This document shows positions 1-7,890 of a stretch of 64,000 bases of DNA, piece after piece. Numbering within the stretch: the first letter of the stretch is position 1; each line of letters begins with the position of its first letter. Below the pieces are notes generated by a model, which was not told the DNA's origin, ran no database searches, and saw nothing but the letters and a program-made list of their open reading frames with translations. The stretch is taken from NCBI RefSeq assembly GCF_000011085.1, contig NC_006396.1, forward strand, positions 2,232,001-2,296,000, in the 5' to 3' direction. The stretch comes from Haloarcula marismortui ATCC 43049. Lineage in GTDB: Archaea; Halobacteriota; Halobacteria; Halobacteriales; Haloarculaceae. A program made the position numbers and the translations under genes.

Positions 1-687
1 CGCGCCATCGCCATCCACACGCCGGCGGGCACACGCGGGAATATCAAACAGCTCATCCAGGCCAACGGGACGACCCCCTCGTTTCCCGTCCGCATCAACG
101 AAGTGTCGGCCGGCGACGTAGTCCTCGACCGGTCGGAGTACGAGATTCGGGCAATCGAGACAGCCCACCGCTGTGCTAGCGTCGGATACGTCCTCGATGA
201 GGACGACCGGAAGGGGAAGTTCGACCGGGAGAAAGCCGAAGAGGAGTTCGGTATCCCGCCAGGGCCGAAGTACTCCAAGCTCCACCGCGGTGAGGCCGTC
301 GAACACGAGGGTGAGACTATCCAGCCGGAGGCCGTCGTCGGTCCAGCTCGTCCCGGCCGGCGATTCGTCTACACCGGCGACACGCTGCCGACAGAGAGCG
401 TCATCGAAGCGAGCGAGGACGCAGACCTCCTCGTCCACGACGCTACCTTCGCCGAGGACCGGAAAGAGCGAGCGAAGGCGACGGCGCACTCAACCGCCCG
501 GGAAGCCGCCGACGTGGCGCGGCAGGCCGGCGCGTCGACGCTGGCACTGACCCATATTTCGACCCGCTACGCCGCGAGCGCCGACGAGCTAGTCGACGAA
601 GCCCGAGACGCGTTCGACGGCGAGGTCGTGCTCGCCGAAGACGGGATGGAGCGCCGTGTCGAGTTCCCGGACGCAGACGAGTACTGA
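1..687 (+). CDS. rnz: Ribonuclease Z (tRNA 3'-processing endonuclease), C-terminal part
   Basis: RNase Z is a metallo-beta-lactamase-fold endonuclease that removes 3' trailers from precursor tRNAs in the cytoplasm. The frame is already open at base 1, so the N-terminus with the HxHxDH metal motif lies outside the window; 228 residues are visible of roughly 310 usual. Seen in family order are FVYTGDT, HDATF (metal-ligand Asp), TAHSTA and LTHISTRY with the last metal-binding His. The chain ends in an acidic tail typical of halophiles. The next gene on the same strand starts 42 nt later behind its own TATA-like box, so the two need not be co-transcribed. Confidence 0.93.
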   Translation, partial: RAIAIHTPAGTRGNIKQLIQANGTTPSFPVRINEVSAGDVVLDRSEYEIRAIETAHRCASVGYVLDEDDRKGKFDREKAEEEFGIPPGPKYSKLHRGEAVEHEGETIQPEAVVGPARPGRRFVYTGDTLPTESVIEASEDADLLVHDATFAEDRKERAKATAHSTAREAADVARQAGASTLALTHISTRYAASADELVDEARDAFDGEVVLAEDGMERRVEFPDADEY

Positions 688-729
688 TGAGATAGTGCAG
701 CATTTATTCCTCGAAGCGATAACGAAGCC

Positions 730-1803
730 ATGACACACAGATTAGTCCACGTCGGTCTGGGGGGCCAGGGGTCCACCTGGGCGACAGACGCGATTCCGCC
801 AAACGTTCACGACGACCGAATCGAGGTCGTCGCCGCGGTCGACACCGACCCGGAACGACACGAGCTGGCAGAGCAAGAACTCGGACTGTCGCCCGAGGAG
901 TGCTACACCGACCTCGAAACCGCGCTCTCGGAGCGGCCGGCCGACATCTGTTCTATCGTGACACCGCCGTCGACCCACGAGGCCGTGGTGGAGACGGCAC
1001 TCGCCCACGACCTGCATATCATCTCGGAGAAGCCGATTGCCGACACGCTGGAGGCGTCGGTCCGCGTGGCCGAGAAGGTCGAGGAGGCCGGCAAGAAGAT
1101 GGGCGTCACCATGAGCCACCGGTTCGACCGGGACAAGACGACGTTCCGCCGGGCCGTTGAGGAAGCCGGCGACATCGATTATCTGACGGCCCGGTACACG
1201 GGCAACGTCCGCGAACGCGGCTTCTACGCCGACTACGTCTACGAGATGGACAACATGCTCCTGCTCGACGGCGCAATCCACCACCTCGACATCCTCGCGT
1301 CGCTGGCCGATTCACCCTGCGAGCGGGTGTACGCCGAGACGTGGACGCCCGAGGAGGCCGACTACGACGGAGACTGCAGCGGCCTCGTGACGCTGCATTT
1401 CGCCGACGGGACCCGTGCACAGTACGAGGGCAGTTACGCCAACGCGACGACGCTGAACGGCTGGGGCCACGAGCAGTTCCGCGCCGAGTGCTCGGACCAG
1501 ACGGTCCTCCTCGACCGCCGCGATGTCGAGCGGTTCCACGCCGACGCGTACGACACCGGGAACTTCGAGAGCATCGGCAAGGGCGACGGCGAGGCGGTGC
1601 CGCTGGCCGAACGGCCCCACTGGAAGAACGCCTGGCTCATCGAGCAGTTCTGTGACTGGGTCGATGGCGGCGAGCCGATGCCGACGAACGTCGACAGCGT
1701 CCTCCAGTCGATGGCTATCGTCTTCGCCGCCATCGAGAGCAGCGCGACCGGCGAGGCCGTCGACGTGCAGGCGCTGCTCGACGACGCCCGCTCAAGCGCC
1801 TGA
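730..1803 (+). CDS. Gfo/Idh/MocA-family NAD(P)-dependent oxidoreductase
   Basis: Predicted 357-residue cytoplasmic sugar or polyol dehydrogenase of the Gfo/Idh/MocA family; the substrate cannot be told from sequence. An N-terminal Rossmann domain carries GLGGQG (residues 8-13) for NAD(P), followed by the family motif EKPI near residue 100. The C-terminal alpha/beta domain has a DGAIHHLDI stretch supplying the usual catalytic His/Asp region. A TATA-like ttatt centred near 705 lies 25 nt before the ATG, which fits a leaderless transcript and supports this start. It is not clearly in an operon with the convergent DJ-1-like gene downstream. Confidence 0.85.
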   Translation: MTHRLVHVGLGGQGSTWATDAIPPNVHDDRIEVVAAVDTDPERHELAEQELGLSPEECYTDLETALSERPADICSIVTPPSTHEAVVETALAHDLHIISEKPIADTLEASVRVAEKVEEAGKKMGVTMSHRFDRDKTTFRRAVEEAGDIDYLTARYTGNVRERGFYADYVYEMDNMLLLDGAIHHLDILASLADSPCERVYAETWTPEEADYDGDCSGLVTLHFADGTRAQYEGSYANATTLNGWGHEQFRAECSDQTVLLDRRDVERFHADAYDTGNFESIGKGDGEAVPLAERPHWKNAWLIEQFCDWVDGGEPMPTNVDSVLQSMAIVFAAIESSATGEAVDVQALLDDARSSA

Positions 1804-1824
1804 GACGCCCGTCCACCGGCGCTC

Positions 1825-2436
1825 TTAGGCCGAGTCGCCCCTGAAGATGTCGCCACGGGGTTCGTACTCCATCTCTTCACAGACAGCGGCGGCCACGTCC
1901 GCGCCCCACTCGCGTTCGACGAGGTGGACAGCGAGGTCCAGCCCGGACGTGACGCCGCCACAGGTCAGAACGTCGTCGTCGTCGACGACCCGGGCGTCGA
2001 CAACCGTCGCGTCGGTCGCCCGCAGGTCCTCGATTGCGCCGCCATGTGTCACCGCTGGCCGGCCATCGAGCAGGCCGGCCCGGGAGAGGACCATCCCGCC
2101 GGTACAGACGCCGGCAACAGTCGCGCCGCGGTCGTGTGCCGCCGCGACGGCGTCGGGCAGGTCGCCGCGTTCGGTCTCCGTCCAGACGCCGGCCTCACTT
2201 CGGTCGTTCCACCCGCCGCCGGCCACGACGAGCAGGTCCGGGGCCACGTCGGCGAGCGGCCCGTCAGGTTCGATTCGGAGCCCATGGCTCGCAGTGACGA
2301 TGTCACTCTCTCGGGCTGAACGGAGCGTCACATCCCACGACGCGCCAAAGCGCGCCGCGTTCTCGAACACCTCGTAGGGGCCGATGGCATCCAGTTCGTC
2401 GAATCCGTCGAAGCAGGCGATTGCAACAGTGTCCAT
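1825..2436 (-). CDS. DJ-1/PfpI (GATase1-like) family protein
   Basis: A 203-residue protein of the DJ-1/ThiJ/PfpI superfamily, whose members include chaperones, glyoxalases, proteases and isonitrile hydratases. The nucleophile elbow is visible as GVCTGG (Cys of the family), with the N-terminal signature DAIGPYEVFENA providing the usual acidic partner. Absence of an AraC-type DNA-binding tail separates it from the regulator subgroup. The start ATGGACACTG is chosen because homology begins exactly there; the frame stays open upstream across the divergent PhzF gene, but that extension looks like antisense. It is divergently arranged with the PhzF gene (108 nt apart), so the two promoters share this space. 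The biochemical role is unknown. Confidence 0.85.
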   Translation of the reverse strand: MDTVAIACFDGFDELDAIGPYEVFENAARFGASWDVTLRSARESDIVTASHGLRIEPDGPLADVAPDLLVVAGGGWNDRSEAGVWTETERGDLPDAVAAAHDRGATVAGVCTGGMVLSRAGLLDGRPAVTHGGAIEDLRATDATVVDARVVDDDDVLTCGGVTSGLDLAVHLVEREWGADVAAAVCEEMEYEPRGDIFRGDSA

Positions 2437-2544
2437 GCCCTCGATACGGCTGACGGCGAGAAATAGCCCGGTGGCTTCAAGCGACTCGGTACCATCCGAC
2501 AGGCATCCGGAGTGTTCTTTGGGAGCGACGCCGAGCGAGTAGGT

Positions 2545-3423
2545 ATGTCCCACCCGTTCCACATTGTCGACGTGTTCGCACAGGAGCGATACGCCGGGAA
2601 CCAGCTCGCCGTCGTGACCGATGCCGGCGACCTCCACAAGGACGAAATGCAGGCCATCGCCGCCGAGATGGACTACTCCGAAACGACGTTTGTTACCGGC
2701 GAGCCGACCGACGGTGCGTGGCCGGTCCGCATCTTCACTCCGGCGGCCGAGATACCCTTCGCTGGCCACCCGACGCTCGGGACGGCCCAGGTCATCCGGG
2801 ATCATCTGGCCGACGGAAATCCCGAAACGGTGACGCTGGACTTGCCTGTCGGCGAGGTCCCGGTCGAAGTGCGAGAGCGCGACGGCCGCGAGACCCTGTG
2901 GATGACACAGCAGGCCCCCGAGTTCGGCGAGCAGTTGGCCCACGAGGACCTCGCCGCCGTTCTCGGCCTGCCGGCTGACCGACTGGACCACGACTGGCCG
3001 GTCGAAATCGTCTCCACGGGGCTGGCGACGATTGTCGTCCCGGTGGCCGACCGCGACGCGCTGGGAGCCATCGACCTGGACCGCGACGCCTACGACGCCG
3101 TGACCGGCGACCGCGACGCAAAGAACGTTCTGGCGGTCTGCCGAGAGCCGCGGAGCGACGACAACGACCTCGCTGTCCGCGTGTTCGCACCGTTCTACAA
3201 CGTACTGGAGGACCCCGCGACTGGCTCCTCGAACGGCTGTCTGGCCGCGTATCTCGCCCGACACGAGATGCTCGGCAGCCCTGCCGTCGAGGCCCGTGTC
3301 GAGCAGGGCTACGAGATGGGGCGACCGTCGCTGTTGCATCTCTCGACTGACGGCAGCGGCGAGGATATCAGCGTCCGAGTCGGCGGCAGCGTCGTCGCCG
3401 TCGCTCGTGGCGACCTGCTCTAA
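2545..3423 (+). CDS. PhzF-family isomerase/epimerase
   Basis: A 292-residue homologue of PhzF, a cofactor-independent isomerase with a diaminopimelate-epimerase-like double hot-dog fold. Visible motifs are GNQLAVV near residue 18, YSETTF holding the catalytic Glu, FAGHPTLGTA and, in the second half, GSSNGCLAAYL. Length and motif order are normal. Haloarchaea are not known to make phenazines, so a role in another small-molecule isomerisation is more likely (inference). The start MSHPFHIVDVF is favoured over an upstream in-frame ATG because family homology begins immediately. It is followed 59 nt later by a VOC-fold gene on the same strand. Confidence 0.87.
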   Translation: MSHPFHIVDVFAQERYAGNQLAVVTDAGDLHKDEMQAIAAEMDYSETTFVTGEPTDGAWPVRIFTPAAEIPFAGHPTLGTAQVIRDHLADGNPETVTLDLPVGEVPVEVRERDGRETLWMTQQAPEFGEQLAHEDLAAVLGLPADRLDHDWPVEIVSTGLATIVVPVADRDALGAIDLDRDAYDAVTGDRDAKNVLAVCREPRSDDNDLAVRVFAPFYNVLEDPATGSSNGCLAAYLARHEMLGSPAVEARVEQGYEMGRPSLLHLSTDGSGEDISVRVGGSVVAVARGDLL

Positions 3424-3482
3424 GTGGCCGTGACAGCCGGGTTTCCGGCACACTCATTTCGCCCCGTCCACAACGCCGCGGC

Positions 3483-3854
3483 ATGGACCTCGCACACACC
3501 GCTATCTGCGTCTCAGACCTCGACCGGGCAATGGAGTTCTACGATGCACTGGGCTTCGAGGAGACGAATCGGTTCACGCTAGACGGCGTGGAGAACGTCT
3601 ATCTCGGCCGGGACGGCGACGGAGACTTGCAACTGCGCCACGACCCCGACCGAACCACCCCGGTCGCGCCGAACCGCGCCGACGTGGACCACATCGCGTT
3701 CACCGTCGACGATGTTGCGGAAACCTTCGAGACGGCCATCGACGCCGGCGCTGCGCCGGTGCTCGAACCGACTGAAGTCGACGCCGCCGACGCTTTCGCC
3801 GCCTTCGTCGAGGACCCCGAGGGGTACACGCTGGAGTTCTACCACTGGCTCTGA
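3483..3854 (+). CDS. VOC-family (glyoxalase I-like) protein
   Basis: A 123-residue single-chain vicinal-oxygen-chelate protein with two beta-alpha-beta-beta-beta repeats. The first begins HTAICVSDLDRAMEFY, the second DHIAFTVDDVAETFETA, ending EDPEGYTLEFY. Candidate metal ligands are the His of the first strand, Glu or His in the second repeat and the terminal Glu in TLEFY, as in lactoylglutathione lyases. Haloarchaea lack glutathione, so the true substrate may be a different thiol adduct of methylglyoxal or an unrelated compound (inference). It converges with the flippase gene 33 nt away. Confidence 0.85.
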   Translation: MDLAHTAICVSDLDRAMEFYDALGFEETNRFTLDGVENVYLGRDGDGDLQLRHDPDRTTPVAPNRADVDHIAFTVDDVAETFETAIDAGAAPVLEPTEVDAADAFAAFVEDPEGYTLEFYHWL

Positions 3855-3887
3855 GTAGCGGCGTCCGTACGAACGAGCGGGTGATAG

Positions 3888-5366
3888 TCACCCGAACAGC
3901 GAGCGAGCGCGACTGCGCCACAGCGTTGCCGCCCGGACGGCGACGAGTCGAGCCGATGTGGACACGGCAACGAGGAAGCCGCCGAAACCGACGAGACACG
4001 TCACGGCGGCCACGCTGGCAACGACAATCGGGGAGAGGCCGGCACGCGAAAGCCCCGCAACGGCGCCGGTCGTGAGTACAAACGAGACGCCGAGGCCGAC
4101 GGTGAGGGCTGTTGCTACCTTGGGTTCGATCGGAATCCGTCCAAAGACAGACCGGGAGTAGTAAAGGACGTACCCGAAGATGACTAAATTCATCACGGCG
4201 TATCCGGCGGCCCCGGCGACGGCTCCGAACTCCGCACCGAATATCGCTGGGACTGGAACGCTGAACACTAGTCCGTAAAGCTTCGTGCGGAAGCTCACGC
4301 TCGGTTTCCCGACACCCTCGATGGCGTGTGAGGTGAGCGTCCAGAAGCCGCGGAGAATGTTCACGCCCCCGACAAGCAAAACTGTCGCCGAGAAGACGGT
4401 CTCCGAACCGGCGAAGGCGATTCGCGCAACCACATCGTGGGCGGCCAGCAAGTAGCCGAAAACGACGAAAGTGACACCCGTGCCGCCGGTGACCGCGCCG
4501 TCGAGATAGGCGAGGTGCGTGTCGCCAACAGAGGAGTCCCCGCTGACCTTCGTAAGCAGCGGGGAGGAGAGATGCCAGGAAATCGTCGCACCGAAGTCAG
4601 CAAACCGGTCGGCGGCCTCGTAGATACCGACGGCCGCCGGGGTCGCGACGACACCCAGCACGTACACCGGCATGTTGTACGACAGGCGGTCGAAAATCTG
4701 GTCCGGGATGCTCCACTTGGCGAAGTCCCAGGCGCGCTCGACAGCGTGTCGGTCCGGTAGGGTCGGGACGACACCCAGCGCGACAGCGACAGGACCGAGC
4801 ACCGCCAGCCGAACTCCGGCGACGACAAGCAGCAAGTCCACAGCCGTCGCCAGTGTCGGGGCCAGCGCCAGCAGGATGATGAGCTGGATAGCGCTCTGCG
4901 TACTGGTGAGCCATGTCTCCACGCTCGGGTAGCCGATGGCACCGACCAGGCTCGACACAATCATCGACAGCGCGACCGAAACCGCAAACAGGCCGATGGG
5001 GGCGAGCAGCCCCGGCGAAACCACCGTATTTCGGACGATTACGCCGGCCAGTGCGGCCACGATTACACCGACGATGAGGAGATATCCGAGGGCAAACAGC
5101 GCGGCGAGGCCGAGATACGGGCCGACGAGTTCGCCCCGTTCGCTGCCGACCTTCTTCAGCGCCTGGCTGATACCCCGAATCGGACGCAGGACCAGCGAGA
5201 CAGAGAGGGCGATAAAAAAATACGTCCCGGTCGCTGCAGGCGACGTGACGAACGCGTAGACGATGCCGCTGAGAACGAACAGCGTCGTTGATACCAGTGC
5301 CCCACTGGTTGTCCGAATCGAGGAATCCAGCAGGTCTATCTCGTCACCGTCGCGCTGTTCGACCAT
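3888..5366 (-). CDS. Oligosaccharide flippase (Wzx-like, MOP superfamily)
   Basis: A 492-residue polytopic membrane protein with about 12-14 predicted helices, resembling the polysaccharide-biosynthesis flippases that turn lipid-linked glycans across the membrane. Hydrophobic segments run through the whole chain, with a loop reading WSIPDQIFDRLSYNMPVYVLG that is typical of halophilic members. A TATA-like box (ccgttttccc on the coding strand, near 5393) lies 27 nt before the ATG and supports MVEQRDGD as the start rather than the open frame further upstream. No glycosyltransferase sits beside it, so its substrate is not indicated by context. Possible roles are S-layer N-glycan or exopolysaccharide export. 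Confidence 0.85.
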   Translation of the reverse strand: MVEQRDGDEIDLLDSSIRTTSGALVSTTLFVLSGIVYAFVTSPAATGTYFFIALSVSLVLRPIRGISQALKKVGSERGELVGPYLGLAALFALGYLLIVGVIVAALAGVIVRNTVVSPGLLAPIGLFAVSVALSMIVSSLVGAIGYPSVETWLTSTQSAIQLIILLALAPTLATAVDLLLVVAGVRLAVLGPVAVALGVVPTLPDRHAVERAWDFAKWSIPDQIFDRLSYNMPVYVLGVVATPAAVGIYEAADRFADFGATISWHLSSPLLTKVSGDSSVGDTHLAYLDGAVTGGTGVTFVVFGYLLAAHDVVARIAFAGSETVFSATVLLVGGVNILRGFWTLTSHAIEGVGKPSVSFRTKLYGLVFSVPVPAIFGAEFGAVAGAAGYAVMNLVIFGYVLYYSRSVFGRIPIEPKVATALTVGLGVSFVLTTGAVAGLSRAGLSPIVVASVAAVTCLVGFGGFLVAVSTSARLVAVRAATLWRSRARSLFG

Positions 5367-5512
5367 CGAGCAAGTATCAGTACTGGGGGCGGGAAAACGG
5401 TGCGGTGGTTCGATGGCGAGAGACACACCAATGTGCCAGAAGCGGGCGCTCCTCACTCGCAGTCAGTCGCAGAAAACGCCCGCTCACGGCTCACTTCGTT
5501 CGAACCTCGCTA

Positions 5513-5596
5513 CGCCAGAACTGGGATTTGAACCCAGAATCCCAAATGGGAACACGCTTTCCAGGCGTGCGCCTTACCAGATTCGGCCATTCTGGC
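5513..5596 (-). tRNA. tRNA-Ser (anticodon GGA)
   Basis: Read on the minus strand, a 7-bp acceptor stem GCCAGAA/TTCTGGC, a D arm with GGTAA, an anticodon stem-loop CACGC-CTGGAAA-GCGTG with anticodon GGA, a long variable arm (class II) and a T arm CTGGG-TTCAAAT-CCCAG are all present. The discriminator base is G and CCA is not encoded. The long variable arm plus GGA identifies serine, decoding UCC and UCU. A TATA-like cttaat lies about 30 nt upstream, inside the end of the neighbouring small membrane gene. Confidence 0.97.
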
Positions 5597-5625
5597 ACGT
5601 ACTTCGAGAGTGTGAGGGCGGGCGA

Positions 5626-5829
5626 TTAAGGGCTTTCGTTTCCGAACAGCCGCGGTTGCATGCGGTATGAGGTGAGCGTCGCCCCAACACCGACAGCTAC
5701 GGCGACACCAGCTTTGGCCGGTATCGACACCGGTACCCCGGCCAGCAGTTCGTAGCCCTGAATCAGAACCAGAAACGCGAGGCCCCCGACGACGCCCCAC
5801 AGGAGACTGGCCTTCGTTCGCGGGTCCAT
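5626..5829 (-). CDS. Small two-helix membrane protein
   Basis: A 67-residue protein of unknown function. Two hydrophobic segments are visible, LLWGVVGGLAFLVLIQGYELL and then AKAGVAVAVGVGATL, separated by a short loop, with an Arg-containing C-terminus (RMQPRLFG). I do not recognise a family. It lies immediately upstream of tRNA-Ser on the same strand, and the tRNA promoter appears to overlap its last codons. ATG at 5829 is preferred over the more distal ATG because the upstream residues are Cys/Arg/His-rich and unlike the rest. Confidence 0.6.
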   Translation of the reverse strand: MDPRTKASLLWGVVGGLAFLVLIQGYELLAGVPVSIPAKAGVAVAVGVGATLTSYRMQPRLFGNESP

Positions 5830-5928
5830 CAGCGCCCTCCGCTCCGTGCTGTTGTGTCGGCAGGTACTGTACGTGCAGGCCATCCCATACACGAAACGGT
5901 GGTCGCTGTGGCTAAAACATCGCCGGAA

Positions 5929-6138
5929 TCAGAGCAGGAACGTGACGAGCGCCAGCACGAGGAAGATGACGATGAGGAACTTCGCGACGCGGAAGCTCAG
6001 CCCGGCGATGCCACGGAACCCGGCAATCCCAGCGACGACGGCGAGAATCACCAAGACGACCGCGTAGTACAACAGCCCGCCACCGGACTGCAGCGGCACG
6101 GTCACAGTCGATGGCGCAGCGAACGGGAGCGCTACCAT
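5929..6138 (-). CDS. DUF1328-like small membrane protein
   Basis: A 69-residue membrane protein with two helices, LLYYAVVLVILAVVAGIAGF and a second beginning VAKFLIVIFLVLALVTFL, joined by GIAGLSF. This pattern matches DUF1328 (YtjA-like) proteins, which are of unknown function and often stress-associated in bacteria. An alternative ATG at 6147 would add three residues. It stands 99 nt upstream of the other small membrane gene on the same strand. Confidence 0.7.
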   Translation of the reverse strand: MVALPFAAPSTVTVPLQSGGGLLYYAVVLVILAVVAGIAGFRGIAGLSFRVAKFLIVIFLVLALVTFLL

Positions 6139-6391
6139 CCATACCACCGGTTACGGGGATGTCGGGAAAGCTGGAGCGCAGTACTAGTGTGCAGCGATGC
6201 CAGTGATGACATACACACCTGTTCTGGCCGTTGCAGCGCCAGTGTTGTGCTTGCGAGGGCGGGGCAGTGTGTAGTGGAACCGGTCGGAAGCGGTCCCGCT
6301 GGGTCACTATGGCGCGGGAACTGATACGTCAGGTTCTATTGGCCCAACAGAGCTTTCATATGCAGGCCATCTGGTGCATCGAGCGGAACAG

Positions 6392-7603
6392 TCAGACGAG
6401 CACGTCGACCTCATACCCCTCGTCGGTGAGCGCGTCGATGAGTTCGGCGACGTGGTCGTGGCCGCGGGTCTCCAGGTCCAGTTCGACCTCGGCCGAACTC
6501 ATCGCCACGTCGCGACTGGTCCGGTCGTGCTCGATGCCGTAGATGTTGACCTGCTCGCGTGACAGGACCTCGACGAGCTCTTCCAGCGCGCCGGGCCGGT
6601 CCTGAAGGACGGTCCGGATTTTGAGATACCGGCCAGTCTCAACGAGGCCGCGCATGATGACGTTGGTCAGGGTGTTCAGGTCGATGTTCCCGCCACACAG
6701 CGCGGGAACGATCGTCTCGTCGTCCTCGAAGTCGAACTTCTCTTCCATGACGGCAGCCAGCGCGACGGCACCCGCGCCCTCGGCAAGCGTTTTCGAGCGC
6801 TCTAACAGTGTCGTCAGCGCGACTGCGATTTCCGAGTCCGACACCGTCACGACCTCGTCGACGCGGTCGCTGATGACCTCGAACGTCTGCTCGCCGACAG
6901 TGCGGGTGGCGATACCGTCGGCGATAGTTTCGACGCTGTCACGCTCGATGCGGTGGCCCTTCTCCAGGGATTCGGCCACGCTGGACGCTCCCTCGGCCTG
7001 CACGCCGATGACGCGGATACGTTCGTCCTTGCCTTTGAGCGCCGTGGCGATGCCACTAATAAGTCCGCCGCCGCCGATAGGGACGACGACCGTATCAACG
7101 CCGGGGAGGTCCTCGTAGATCTCCAGTCCGATGGTCCCCTGCCCTGCCATCACTTTCTCGTCGTCGAAGGCATGGACGTATGTCCGGCCTTCCTCGCGTT
7201 CGAGTTCGTGGGCGTGTTCGGCGGCCGCGTCGTAGTCCCGACCGTGAAGGACCACGTTACCGCCGTAGCTCCGGGTGGCCTTCACTTTCGATACCGGGGC
7301 CCGCTCCGGCATCACAATCTTCGAGTCGACGCCGATTCGCGTGGCGGCCAGCGCGACCCCCTGAGCGTGGTTGCCGGCGCTCGCTGTGACGACGCCAGCC
7401 TCCCGTTCAGCATCTGAAAGCGACGCGATACGGTTGGTCGCACCCCGTATCTTGAACGACCCCGTACGCTGGAACAGTTCGAGTTTGAGATGGATATCCG
7501 CGCCCGTCATCGCCGAAAACGTGTGCGAGTAATCAAGCGGTGTGTGTCTGGCCGTCTCGGAGACGGTGTCCTGTGCCGCGAGGACATCCTCAAATGAGAG
7601 CAT
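6392..7603 (-). CDS. ilvA: Threonine ammonia-lyase (threonine dehydratase) with ACT domain
   Basis: A PLP-dependent enzyme that deaminates L-threonine to 2-oxobutanoate, the first step towards isoleucine. The catalytic Lys is residue 51 in GSFKIRGATN, and the phosphate-binding loop is PIGGGGLISG near residues 176-185. A C-terminal ACT domain (about residues 325-403, beginning at the RPGALEELVEVLS stretch) implies allosteric control by an amino acid, as in the catabolic/TdcB-like or IlvA2 forms with a single ACT. Length (403 aa) is normal for this class. A TATA-like cagtataaca centred near 7630 is 27 nt before the ATG. It stands alone, not in an ilv operon. Confidence 0.92.
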   Translation of the reverse strand: MLSFEDVLAAQDTVSETARHTPLDYSHTFSAMTGADIHLKLELFQRTGSFKIRGATNRIASLSDAEREAGVVTASAGNHAQGVALAATRIGVDSKIVMPERAPVSKVKATRSYGGNVVLHGRDYDAAAEHAHELEREEGRTYVHAFDDEKVMAGQGTIGLEIYEDLPGVDTVVVPIGGGGLISGIATALKGKDERIRVIGVQAEGASSVAESLEKGHRIERDSVETIADGIATRTVGEQTFEVISDRVDEVVTVSDSEIAVALTTLLERSKTLAEGAGAVALAAVMEEKFDFEDDETIVPALCGGNIDLNTLTNVIMRGLVETGRYLKIRTVLQDRPGALEELVEVLSREQVNIYGIEHDRTSRDVAMSSAEVELDLETRGHDHVAELIDALTDEGYEVDVLV

Positions 7604-7890
7604 GGGAGTGGCTATTCACCGGACCATGTTATACTGTGGGCCGACTATGCGGTCGCGACGGCTGGGACAGTCGCAACTACCCGGGTAGTGTCCTGAAACG
7701 GAAAGGGGGGAGCGTGTGACTGCACGCGGGAGAACGAACGCGATTGACTTAAATCCCGTCGTAGCGCGGTGAAAGTGAAAGTTCAAGACAGCAGTCGGAT
7801 ACAGTTGCACACCGCTACTGCTCGTCCCATGAGGTGGAGTTCGCTAGCCGGACAGAACTGTTTTACACTCGGTATCCCAGAAAGTAGTAG

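Noticed and set aside
2437-3453. Minus-strand extension of the DJ-1/PfpI gene over the PhzF gene, giving a 542-residue product.
   Set aside because: The extension has no DJ-1 homology, is antisense to the well-supported PhzF gene, and arises from high GC in codon position 3.
5440-5512. A second tRNA-like T-arm (cgttcgaacctcgc) next to tRNA-Ser.
   Set aside because: No acceptor, D or anticodon stem can be paired with it. It is most likely coincidental or a degenerate spacer word.
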